Shown here: positions 34,206-46,300 of the stretch, piece by piece | Position numbering within the stretch: the stretch's first letter is position 1 | Layout: each line of letters opens with the position of its first letter | Assembly: GCA_000708835.1 (NCBI GenBank) | Contig: DF237179.1 | Span: 62,001 to 126,000, forward strand | Origin: Klebsormidium nitens | Taxonomy: Eukaryota; Streptophyta; Klebsormidiophyceae; Klebsormidiales; Klebsormidiaceae | Direction: 5' to 3' | Length of the DNA stretch: 64,000 nt | Position numbers and translations under genes: made by a program | The notes under the pieces: model-generated | What the model saw: the letters and a program-made list of their open reading frames with translations, nothing else | Database searches by the model: none | What the model was told of the DNA's origin: nothing

Positions 34206-36709
34206 CTAATCCTTCATCATGAGGCTCTTGCTTTGATCTCTTCGAATCAGCAACGCAACCAGCGGTAGCAATTCCGGAACAAGCCGGCGTGCACCCGTCA
34301 CAGGAAAGCGCCCCCTCCGTCGAGATAGTGGCCCGACCGCGTTCCGACCCGACCGCCTAAACCCCAAAACCCTCCGCTGTCTCGTTGGGCTCAACATCGC
34401 CTCGAAGAGCGCGTCCATCCGAACCTGCTTCCTGAGGCAACCCACAACTCTCCTCCGTTGCACCGTGTCACTAACGTGCCCCTCCCTGCGAACGGCTGAC
34501 CCTGTTTCTGCTTCAGGGCCGCCTCCGCGCCGACACGTGTCGCAACCTCTTTGGCTCTCCTCAGCCGCAAGCTCCTCTTCCGCACTTGTGCCTGAGCAAC
34601 GGCTGAGACTCTTGAACGCGGCACCGCTCTCCAGCGGTCCGCTTAAGTTCAACGGGCCTGAAAACGGCCCGAATCCTTTCTGCGGCTCCGCACACGCCAC
34701 GGAACCGAAAGCCGTCACTGCAAGCTGGTTGGTATAATCTAGGTTAATCCCCTCTTCTCCGGCCCCAACATCCTTCTTAATAGCCGGTCTCCGAGCCACC
34801 AGAACCTTCCTCCGGTTGCCGAGCGGATTTCTCTCGACTCCCGGGGCGGAATCTCCGGTGCCCAATTCAAAAGCCGGGACGGCTGTCTTCTGCGCCGGTT
34901 GTTCAGCGAAAAAGCTCGGTCCTCCTTTAGTTGCTTCGAACTTGACGGACGTATTCACACCAGGCCGCTCCGAACTCGTTGCATTGCTTCTTGCTACCGG
35001 GTGCGCTGAGTCGGCCCTCCTCATCCTCGGATCCGTTTCCGCTTGGCAACCACCGGAACCCGGCGCTCCCAGAACCGCTGACGTCACGCCCGCCTCCGGT
35101 GACGTTTGCCCTGCTGCCCGGCCAAACCCTCCGAAACCCGCAGCTCCCGTCGCCCTCAACCGCCGCACTTCGTCCTCCAGCTCAGACACCCGTTCTTTGT
35201 ACGCCTTTTCGGCCGCCTCCTGGTGCCTTTTCACACCCGCCAAAACCTCCAAACCCTCCGCGAGCTCCCGCTGCAAACCCGCGCGCGCCCTCTGGGACTC
35301 GACGAGCCGCGACAGCGCCGACTCCAGATCTTTCCGCGCGCGCGCCCGCGCACTTTCCGCCTTCTCCGCCTCCGCAGCCGCCTTCTCCCTTGCCACTTTG
35401 TCCCACTCGTATTCTTGCCGCCAGAGCCTCACCTCTCTTTGGAGCCTCTCGTTCAGTTTCCGGACTTTCTCGTTCTCCGTTCCAACATCTTCATTCTCTT
35501 TACGGACGCTCTCGTTCTCTTTTTGGACGTTATCCTTCTCTTTCCGGACGCTTTCGAGGTCCATACGGCAGGCCGCCAGCCGCGATTCGGACGCCCGTAA
35601 CCCCTCCGCTTTCTCCTTCATCGTTTTCTTCACGTTCAGCTGCGCGTTTGCTAGGTCCGCTTTCAGCCCCCTCGCCTCAGCCAGCGCATCATCGCGCGCC
35701 TTCCGTAAACCCTCCAAACCCCGCACCTCCTTTTGTAGCTGATCCCGCTTTCTTTCCAGACCCTCACACCCCTTGCGGGCGCTCTCCATGGCGACTCTCA
35801 GGCTCTGGACTTCGGCGAGGGCGTCGCCCTTTTCTTTAGCCAGGGCTTCTTCCTTGTCGACGTGTTCTTCCTTCTCGGACGCATGCTTTTGAACCAGGCC
35901 CGCCAGCTGGGCTTCGTGCTCCTTGGCGCGGCTGTCGAGCAGCGCAGTGAGGGCCTTGTTCTCATGTGAGAGGCCAAGCATTTCTGACTTCAGCTTCGCA
36001 ACCTGCGGATAAGACACGAGAGTCAGTTCTGGTTGCTTCCTTACACAGAGTTGAGCTGGGACGCCTACTGATTGGTCAGAAGGAAAAGGTGATACCTGCA
36101 AAGCGGGACCAGATTATTGAGCTTGATCGTAGTACCAACGAGAAAGAACGGAAAGTTAATTGGTCTTGGTCGAATCACATTGCCACCTTCTTTGTTCTTG
36201 GAGTGTGTGTGCACCACGCACTTCCATAGAACCCACCCGAACCAAACGGGAATGGGTCGTAAATGTCAAAGGCTCTTTGTATACAGCTATCCACGACAAA
36301 TGGCAGGAAGATCTGATACCAAGTAGCTATCTGTCTGTAACAAAAGTAACCGAATCGAAGAGAATAATCGACAAGAAGACGATTATACAATCCGAATCGG
36401 GAGTGAATTTGAAAAGCAGGGATAGCACAGGGGCCAGACTCAAAAACACGAGCGCGGCCCCACCTCTCCTTGGTACGTGCTGTGCTCCGCATGTCTGCAT
36501 TCCGCGACATACGCCAGCTTTCCCTGCAGCTGTGCCACCTGTCCCTCCACATGCGCGGCGTGCGCACGCGCGCTTTCCAGCTGGGCGCGCGCCCCCTCCA
36601 GCAGCGCGACCTGCTGATCCTGGGCCGTCTCCAGCGCCCACTGGAGGCACTCAAGGCGACGCTCCCGCGATCTCGTCGTTTTGGGAGTCTTGAGAGGCTT
36701 AGGGCTTGC
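34206..36709 (-). CDS. Coiled-coil protein of unknown function
   Basis: Two exons join in phase, 36709-36464 and 36002-34206, giving at least 680 residues. An in-frame stop lies just upstream of the first exon, so there is probably another 5' exon that I did not find, and the start given is an acceptor, not an ATG. From the end of exon 1 through about residue 400 the sequence is a long heptad-rich coiled coil (repeated SVRKE, VQKENE, VRKENE, LNERLQRE). After that it is Gly/Ser/Pro-rich and probably disordered, with a basic C-terminus. Proteins of this make-up are usually structural or cytoskeletal adaptors, but no diagnostic domain is visible. The donor of exon 1 is GTGGGG. Confidence 0.65.
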
Positions 36710-39700
36710 CTGGACATCCAAAGCTTTGGGGTGTCAGAATCTTTGGAGACATACAGTGAGCAAGAGGAAGTGGGGCAAATGACGAGCTTGACTTGGCTTC
36801 TGTGGAGCAGCTTGAATCTGCTGAGAGAGACTCGGAGGTATCACCACTGGAAAGGCACAAAGGTTTCATTTCTGAGTTGACGGCTTAGGAGCTTTGACCA
36901 TGATAACATGGGAAGTGTAAGCTGGAACACAAGCACCAGGAGGAGCCAAAGTCCCAGAGTACCACAAGAACGGATCCAGAATACTATCATAGAGCACAGG
37001 CGAGCACGCCTGAAATCGAAATTCATTCTTCAGCTGGCAATAAACAGAGTCGAAGGAGCCGACTCTGCTTATGAGGTCAAACACTAACGGGGGGTGCGGT
37101 GTTGTCTAGCTATGTGTGTACTGTACACAGATCCTGAGCAACAGCCATTCTGGTCTTAAAGAATGGGCGTACATGACAGCACCTCGTAACGACTTCAGCA
37201 CCCTGTTCTTTGAAATTTTTGAAAACGCATGAGGCCGGTGCTCAAGATCCAGGTGTATGTATTCTCAGAATCTTACAAAGCGCACGAGTTGAAAGACGGC
37301 CGTCGTCACAGCTGTCACACAGGTCATGCATGTTGACAGGTGGCAACCAGGCTTCAATTCTGAAGTCCCGCCAGCTGTGAAACCTGAGAAACCCACAACT
37401 CTACTTTCACTCTGACTCTCATTGACAGCCTTCCTGAGCGACATTGCATATACAAAACCTAGCCAGGCCTGGGGGCTAGTAGGATCACTCAGGCTACGGA
37501 GCATGCAAAGTTCTTGATCAGCTTGGAGAGAGAATGCCAATCTATAAGGCAAGGACTGGTCCTTCAATCTCAGGTTCTCACCATGATAAGCGCCCCATCT
37601 CTACCAGGGCTCCTGTTCTCTTTCAGGTCATAGAAAGGGTCTTCTGGCAATGCGATCTGGAGCCTAGCCTTGGCCATGCTGACATGCGGGCCCCACAAAA
37701 ACCTGCAAAGCACAGTAACAAAGCAATGTTGTAGACCGGTTTGTGTATCTATCTTCCACAGAGGGTCAACCTATCATCTGCAAAAGGTGCCCTTATGGGT
37801 TTGACTCTAGTTATAAGGGGTTTGCGATAGCATTTTAGCCAGCAATGCAGCATGCATTATACAGCCCTCATGGTCAAGAATGTTCAACTTTGTCCCAGTT
37901 TGCTTGCTAAAAGCCAGCCTCTATCTTCCTAGAAAGAAGGGGCAGTCTGAATGGCGTTTGTTGCATCTCGTCTTGCTCATGAGAAAGGCGCGTGACATGC
38001 ATCTCCGGAAGTCAAACACTTCTTGAAACACACATGATCTATGCTGATTTCCAGTTGAAGCACACTAGAGGGAAGGTAGTGAAGCAGCCTACCTTGTTCA
38101 ATGGATGCTATGATCCTTGTGTGCAATCTGATCAGAAGAAAGCCTGGGTGTTGGCTCAAAACTGTTTTGGTCAATCTTGTGCTTTCCTGATCCTCTTACA
38201 ATCCAGTGAGATCCCTTGCAGCTAGAAAGAACAAAGGTTCCAAGATACTCCAATAAACAACATGCTGCAACAAAACTGATTCATCCTTCATTAGTACAGG
38301 CTTCATGAGGGAAACTGGATGTCAATTCTGGCGAGGAGATAAGTGAGGCCCTTGCGGCAAATGAGGAGGAAGCATTCCGCAGTGGTCTTTTCAATTGAGC
38401 TGTGCTTTGAACGGTAGGTACTGCATGATTCCATCATGCATTGAAATTATCACCATGGGCTGCTCTTTCCAGAATCCATCTTTCCAAGCCATGCAATTTG
38501 GGCAGCGGTTTGCAACAGCCATCGCCCTGGCAGCACCATCGTTCTTTCTTAGGCACCAGTAGACTCTCCCGAGCCCTCAATTGGCCCTGCGTGCTTGGTC
38601 GGCAAGGGTGCTCCAGGGACCACGCAACGTACCGACCACTCTCTCCCTCCAGCGCCAAAACATTCGCAAACCCTAATTTTCACAAGCTTGCTCGTCTTCA
38701 TGCAGGCGGGGTACTGATCTTCAAATTTTCTATGGCGCATCCTCCGTTTGTCCTGGAAAAATTTCGACGCTAATGCTAGAGCATGGCTATGATTCAGAGT
38801 GTGACTTTATTTCAAAGTTTGTTTGTTATAGTATAGCACAATATAGGCTAGCCTGAGATTGAGTTCTAGGGGGCTTGAAGTTGGGGGACGGGTTAGCTGG
38901 TTCTTTTTTTTGGCGACGTTCTTTTCTGCACCAGCATGCAAATTAGGATGCGCCTTTTGGAGCCCACACATTCTGACTTTCTCTTCGTGCTCTTCACGAC
39001 GTAGAGAGTACATACTGCTGATTGTAACCCTTTTTACACGCCACACTACTTACATTGACCTGATAAGAGACAGCATTGCATCCTTGAAGCTGAAGCATGG
39101 CCCAAGAAACCACAATGGCCCCAGGAGAGATCCCTACATAACACACAATGCTGCAAACTGGCTTAACCTACAAAGATTGACAAGGTGAAGCTTTGATACT
39201 TTGAGCTTTGGGCATGCGCTTTGAGATGGGGCCAGAGCTAAAGGCGGGTGGGAAGAACATAACTGTGTAGATGAGTAGGAAGTTCGGGCCACAGAATGAA
39301 CGTGAGGGAACTATGGCAAGTTGGGCGGGTTGCAATGGCTCCTGGAGGCCGTTCACACTTTGAGGGCAGGAGGTGACAGCAGCGGCCCTTTTCCTTCCTG
39401 GTAAGGAGCAAGAAGCAAAGTCCGACAAGCATCTCCCAAAGGGCAATGGTTCTGAATTGGTGCTTTGAAGCAGGTTTGCAACCTCAAAGGATGGCTTCCA
39501 GCTTTGTTTAGCGTGAAGTGGGGTGAGAATGGCGTGGGAAGTGCGGCACGATTTCATCAACTTCTTATGGGTGTGGGGGTTGCGTCAAACTTTTCCACGG
39601 GCGCTCAGGCCATGTATTTCAGGCGCCTGTGATTCCCGATAGCAATTGCCCAGCTATAGTCGAGCCACCTGCCCTTGGTACACTTCAAGGTTCGATGATT

Positions 39701-40066
39701 AGGCAAACAGATAGCAATATTGCTAAATGAGTCCGGTGCTTAAAGGGGTATCTTTGTTCTCGTGAAGCTCTTCATACTTTTGAGACCTTGTCCCCAAGCG
39801 CACAGTTTTTCCTGATTGGGGGCGCACCTCTCCAAGACGCCGAAAGGCAATGCTCGCTCTCCTTATAACAGAGACTGCTTTCATCACCTTTGACTGCATC
39901 GTTTCCACCACTGTCCTAATACACCAACTTTCGATTCAGCATGTGGAGCAGATCTCTGCAGCAAATTGCATCAGCGTGCCCAAAGTCCAGATTCAAACTA
40001 GCCTCCTTGAAGTCTCACCAAAAGTCGGCCCCATCCCTTGCTGACGCTTCCAAATCCTCGCCGAAC
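36710..40066. other. Intergenic region without recognised genes
   Basis: This lies between the head of the minus-strand coiled-coil gene and the plus-strand LRR gene, so both promoters should be here, along with any missing 5' exon of the coiled-coil gene. I found no frame with family similarity and no strong repeats. Confidence 0.45.
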
Positions 40067-40385
40067 CTCATGTAACCATTAATCAGTCTCAGCTAACCCC
40101 CACCCGAACCTCGTGTTAACCGTCGTTAAATCTCCATCAAAGCCCTGCTAAACCCCTCAGATCCACAGACAATCGAGAGCTGACCCCTAAAACGCCTCTG
40201 GCGTGCCTCCCCTACAGTCCCACCAAACGTCGGCTCAATTTCCGCCAAAGCTCCAAAGCCCCCACCAAACCTCACGTAAACCGTCGGTAGACCTCAGCTA
40301 AACCCCTGCCAAACCTCCGCTTCCCGCAGCCAATGGAGGGTTATCCCCAAGAGCGCCTCTGGCGATGCCTCCCCGTACGGCCTGC
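40067..40385 (+). repeat. Duplicated 5' border of the LRR gene's first visible exon
   Basis: The block leading into the first exon (CTCACGTAAACCGTCGG at about 40272 through ACG/GCGCCTCTGGCG at 40353) is matched about 161 bp upstream (CTCGTGTTAACCGTCG at about 40110 through ACGCCTCTGGCG at 40192). A third, weaker copy of the front part begins near 40067. The upstream copy lacks an open frame. Confidence 0.75.
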
Positions 40386-43300
40386 CCCCGAGCACGAGGC
40401 AGTGGCCGTGTTTGGGAGCCTCATCGCGTGCGTAAGCCAGGCCAAAGGGAGCGTACGGCGCAACAACGGCGAGGCGCTCGCTATTTCGGACGCTTTCGAG
40501 GAGGAACAATTGCGGAGGTTGCGACAGCTTAGGAAGCAGGTGGGACTGGCTGGAATGTTGCATGCGGGGTCGCATCAAGACCGGATGTTATTTTCAGCTA
40601 TTTTGGATGTCTGAAATTGCGGTTGGCCGGAATCAATGAAGGAGAAGATCCTTCAGTATTTACAAAGTATGTGATGTACTGTGGCTTTCAGAAATGAAGA
40701 CCGCCTTGACGCTATATGATCATCACCCTATTGTTTTGGCATTATTCTTCTACTGACATTCCGCTCAACAGTTGCTGAACCTGGGTCACGTGTCCGTAGC
40801 AATATGCGATTGGGAGTCAGCCGAGAATACTCGCAAATGCTTTCCCATAGACCGCAATGATCGAACGTTTTGCCAGACGCACGTCTCGACTGTGCGATCA
40901 AGCGTCTCCTTCATCCTCGGACGAACGTTCACTTCTCGAGACACGTTTTTCGAATGTCGTGATTATTCAAGCTTGCTTTCATAAACCAAAGCGCTTAATC
41001 TCTCTCCTGCAGCTCCATACGCTATGCACACGGGACGCGGACGCGGCAGTGGCAACGGCCCGTTACGCAGGCCGACTCTCTCCGGCCACGCTCCAGGAAG
41101 TTCTCATCGTGCTGGTACGCTAAAACCCAACCCGCCCAGTACCGCCCCTTCTTCATCTTGGAAGGGTGTGTCGAGTAATCGTAACGTCTGACCCAATTGG
41201 GGCCGTTCATTATTGCGACAGCTTTGGAATGCTGCCGTGCTACATGTACACCAAGGTAAGACAAAGGACTATTCGCAGCAGTCAGAATACACGTTATTCT
41301 GCTCGGGTTGTCGTCGTAACGTGGTTACTCGCTGTTTACGCTCTTGATAGCCGTCCTTAACCTTCCACAAAGCATAAGGGTTGGGAGAAGTCTGCACTGC
41401 TGGTCCTTGTTCCGCTACGACCGTTCTGTCAGCCTTGAAGGAATCTCGGCGGAACTGCTGCTACAAGAAGCTCTTGCCGGCTCTAAACACGTCGCTTGGA
41501 GGGGAAAACAAAGTCGGGACCTCTGAGATTCTGAATGCTTAAGAGTCCAGAAGTTTCGAAGAGCCGAAACCGATAAGGGGGCGTCCGTTTAGGTCTAGGA
41601 GCTCGTCGAGTCTGCGCAGCGCCTTCGAGGCAGCGTGCCAGCTACAAAGAGTTTTTGTCGATTCGCATTATAGTACGCGTTTATTTACAGCTTTTGTTGT
41701 AAGAAGTTATTACTTCATACTCTTGGAAGCAAACAAATCCTTTTTTCTTCATTTCAATTCCCTTTTGGGGCAACGACATCGTTCCTTAGGGGATTGGAAC
41801 GAAATGTAATGGAACAACATCGCTGCAACTTCTTCTGAACCTTCGTGTTGCAAAACAGGACCAACTGTATCCAAGCTGTTGTCCTCCTATTCCCCAAACG
41901 CACCATGAAAGGAAAAGCGCGCCTGACGCCAGAGGCTTTCTTCGAGTACCATTCTTTCCTCTTTCTCCTTGTTCTCTGTTATCGACTTTTTGATATTGTC
42001 TAACAAGCATCAGTGGAAGAACATTCAGCCGTACCCTTCACGCCCTCAACCTTCCCGCCCCAATATCGATTGACAAACCTTCTCTTTGATTAAGGCTGCT
42101 GAACCGTCGACTTCTCGCAGGACCTTCTGATGGACTACCCGCTGAGCGATTTCATCCGTCAGATGGCGTCAGCGGAGGCCGCCAAAGCGCCAAGGTCGCC
42201 GAGGCTGACGCGCACTCCCGCTCAACCAAGGAAACCCCGAGACCTCAAACGCAACCCAAACCCTGGCCCTAAGCCTGGCCCACAATCCGCGACCGCGGCC
42301 TCTCCCCGGTTGGTGATAGACACAATTTTGGAGGGCGATGAGAATGCGTCCCTTTTGAGAGTTGAGCTACCGGTTCTGAGCAGAAACCGCTCGGATCTGC
42401 ACAATTCCGGCTCGCCCAACGTTCCGCCCAGCGGAAGCAGCCCTGCCGGCGGAACCAAGATGAGCAAGAGCGCCTCGGTCCGGCGCGCGCAACTAGACGT
42501 GCGGTCGTTCAAACTGAGCTTGAAGCAGCGCGAGGAGGAGTTCACACCGGAACCCTGGGAGGACGTGTACGAGAACGGAACGGAAGAGCCGGAATTCAAC
42601 GGACTAGACTGGGATCTCGGCGAAGGGATGGAAGGGGTTCGGGAGGAGAACCCCACGCAGACGCGCGGCCGCGGCCGCGGGCGAAAGGCGCACACTGGCA
42701 AGGTCTTGGGCGCGGGCGCAATGGGCTGGAATCGTGGCAGCTCGAGGATGAGCCACGTGGCGTTTCCAGAAGGGCGCCGTGAGTCCGAACGGCGGTCACG
42801 GGCGTCCGGCTCTCTCCGGGAGTCGCGGGTGTCCGAATCGACGCCTTACAGGCGTTCTGAAGAGGAGGACACGTCGAGGTTGTCCGACTCTCAAAAGCAA
42901 GCAAAGACAGTGGATTCTGGTTCCGGTAAGGCTGTTCCGGCGGAAATAGGGCACGTATCACAGGAGAAGCGGTTGGATTTGTTGCGGCCGATAGGAGAGG
43001 AGGAGGAACGTCCCGAAAGCTCGCCGAGGCAGGCCTTGAATGGTGTGAACAGGCGTCTGATTCCGGACGGAACGGAAGCGGAACCGCTCGGCCGGAACGA
43101 GAGCGGGGTTGAACACTTAGAAGGGCGACCCGGGTCGAGGGACGCAGAGGAACGGATCGCCACCGCGATGCTCCTGGCGGATCTGCTAGGGCGCAGGTCG
43201 AACTTCTGCGAGCCTGCGCTGATACGTGGCAGCCGCTCGGGGAGCACACGTGGCAGCCGCCCAGCGAGCACAAACCCCGGGAAGAAGATCGACGTCGTCC

Positions 43301-46300
43301 CCCCAGTTCTCAAACGCGTTCTGAGCGCGCACGTCCTGAGAACTTTGACAACAGATTTGGCGACCGTGGAGACCAATCATACTAGAAGTGGGTCGCTGGG
43401 CGCGAGAAGGGTTCCCGGGGCAGTTCATTTACCGAAGCTCGTCAAGAAAACGACGAGAAAACTTGTTTCCCCTCGTTTGACAGCTAAGCGGCCGGGAACC
43501 GCACTGGCGGCCTCATTGCCGGCGACCACGGAGCTTGGTGTCGCAAGTAAAAGGCGGCCGGCGACGGCGCTCGAGCTACGGCGAAGAACGGCTTCCGAGG
43601 ACTCAGTTCCGGCTTTCATGCATTCCGTCCGGAAAAGTTTGGGCGGCGACTCCCAAGACGCAGCGGCGCACGCGGCATTCGTGGAGGGTTTGGAGAGGGG
43701 TTTGGGTGGCGATATACTCGGGGGTTTGGAGCAAACCGGGCATAGGTTAACGGATGAGACGACAAGCCTGACTAACGAAAGCCCAACGGCCTCGGAAGGC
43801 GCCGTTCCGTTCCTTCCGGCGAGCGGCGACTCACCGGAACCTCCCTTGGAAACGGTCCCGGAGAACGGAAGGCCGAAAGTGCTAGTTCCTCCGCTGGACC
43901 TGCGCGCGCACATGGCCCGCCATGTGGCGTCTCCTCGATCCAGGAGCGCGCGCGCGCAGACGACCAGGCGCGAGTCGCGGCTCCGCCACTGCATCGTGCG
44001 GCGAAGCCGCAGCTTCTCCGAACTCAAATCCAACTCCCGGGCAGACGTGTATATTCACGTCTCCCCGCAAACTAGAGAAGCGGGAAAAGTCGCTGACCAA
44101 AGTCAGCCCCGCTCCCCTGGCCGGGCGCCCGCGCCGTCCATTCCTTCGTCGGCCCGCGGCCGCGCGCCCAAACCCTTGCTCACACGCGCGCACTCTTCAT
44201 TGGCGCGGCCTTCCGGTGATCCGGCCTCTCCCCGCCCGCAACCCCCCAGGCGCCATCACAGCTTCTCGCACGTCGAAACGCGCAAAACTCCCAAACCCCT
44301 AGCGTCGCCCCGCGGGCCGCACACGACGCGTGCGGACTGGCGGCTTCGTGACCATAACGGGCTTGTCAACTCCCATCCCTTAAACCTAAACCCGGCGCTA
44401 AACCCTTCATCGAACCCTCCTTCAAGCCCTGGGCTTAGCCCCCGCGCCGCGAATGCGGATCGCGGGAAAAAAGAGCCCCCTGCTGACGTCAGCAGGCCGC
44501 CACCTGCATCCGCCCACCCAACGCCACGTGGCGTTGCGGACGCTCGCAGCTCAGAGACGTCCACATCGCGGACGCCCAGACAGAAGGAGGGTGTTTACAA
44601 GCGGAGCCTCAGCAATAACGTGCAGAAAGTAATGAAACCCGTACAACCGCAGAAGCGACCTACGAGCCACGTGCCCAGGTCGAGTCGGCCCGTACGGGGA
44701 CCGCCGTCTGCCAGGGACCTTCGCAGGTGAAATCTTTGGCCTACCCGTTGAAAAAAGAGGAGACTCTTCCAAATGAAAAACTTTGATGCGGGTGAAATAT
44801 GGATGCGAAACGTGCCAGGCACAGATGGTGCGTCTGTCTTTCGAAGATGTACCAGTTGAATCTTAGAATCCAGGTAGTTACTGCATCTGAAAGCGGGAAG
44901 CCGCTGAGGGGAGTTTGACCACGCTTGAAGTACTTGGTGTTGCGGAACCAATCATCGTGTGGTCTCGTGGATCGAAGGACAGCGTTCACTTGCATCTCTT
45001 GAGAATCAAGCGCTCTCTAAAACGTCTCACTCCTTGATTGGACCATCTATAAAGATAACATCGGGAAGGATGAAGCAATCATCTGCAATCTTAAAAGTGT
45101 ACTGCTACTGCTCGAGTTCTTGCGACTCGCACCCCGATAGCGACTCCGCTCTTCGCTGCAGAAACACGTCGATGGGTTTCCGGCCCCCTGCGCCGTCGAA
45201 CTCCAGCAGTCCTTCTCCACCGGCTTGCGCTTTCGACGCTAAACATTCAGCCGCCCCCAGCCCCTTGCCGCGCCCACTCCCCGAAACGTTCGAACCAGAG
45301 GCGGCGAGCGCGCCGCCCACCGGACGCTGGACCCCGTCCGAATCGGACGCCGCCAGCTGTGTGGACCTGGACGCGACACGTGGCCCCGACCCGGCGAAGA
45401 GCTACGCGCTCGCGTGTGACGTCATCAGGGTCCCGCAGTCGTTTGCGGTGCTGCGGCAGCTGGGGCTGGTGCGGATGGAGGTGAGGACACGTGGCGGGTT
45501 ATTTTTAGCCGATTTTCTGTAGAGTGCTACTGTCAAAGTCTGGCTCTTGAAGAGGGTTGTTATGAAAGGTATGAGCTAAGAAGGGCTGCTGTCTGACGCA
45601 TTGATTGAATCTTTCTATATACAGACTTGTCCAGAACCGCAGCTCGTAGAGGCTGCTGCGAGTCCAGGTAGTATCGTTTGGGGAGACTCCTCAGGTCGAG
45701 ACAACACCGAATGAAGGCCTCAGGACGAGATTCTGAGAGAATCGCAACGATAAAGCAGAAGTTGTGGGAAAGGTCCCCGTCAAAAGAAAAATTTCACTTG
45801 TTTTCATTACATTACTATACCATGATTCCCTCATCCTGCAATTATTGATACCGAAGCTCTCTTCTCTCTCGTGCCAGAGAGCACTGAAGCTTATCTTTTG
45901 AAGTCCGCCATAAAGAACCGTCTTCCTCCTCTTACTTCTCGAATCCCTGTCAATAGTGCGTTTACTCTTAGATTCGCAATCAATATACCTCTCCTCATCC
46001 GCCGCCCCTCTTTTTCGCGCAGCTCGCGCACTGCGGTCTGAGTCGAAGGGGCCTGGAAGCATTCCTGCGCGCCGTTCCGGCTTGCCCGCAGCTCCGTGCG
46101 CTGAATCTGGCCGGAAACCAGATCGACGGAACGGGCTGCAAGCTCCTGTCGGAAGGGCTGCGCGAGCACGCGCCGGGGCTGCAAGACCTCGACCTAAGTA
46201 GCAACCGGTGGGTCTTGCTCTGCTTCTTTAAATCTTGCTTTGTCTCTCTTTTGCTCCCAGAATCCTTCGTGAGCCTGTTCTGCTCGTCGGAGCTCTGCCT

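Noticed and set aside
34816-35839. Long plus-strand frames opposite the coiled-coil gene
   Set aside because: They are shadows of the GC-rich minus-strand exon; the coiled-coil heptads on the minus strand are the real signal.
40772-40789. Micro-exon encoding LLNLGH in the LRR gene
   Set aside because: It is phase-compatible and LRR-like, but only 18 bp with a weak donor; the gene reads well without it.
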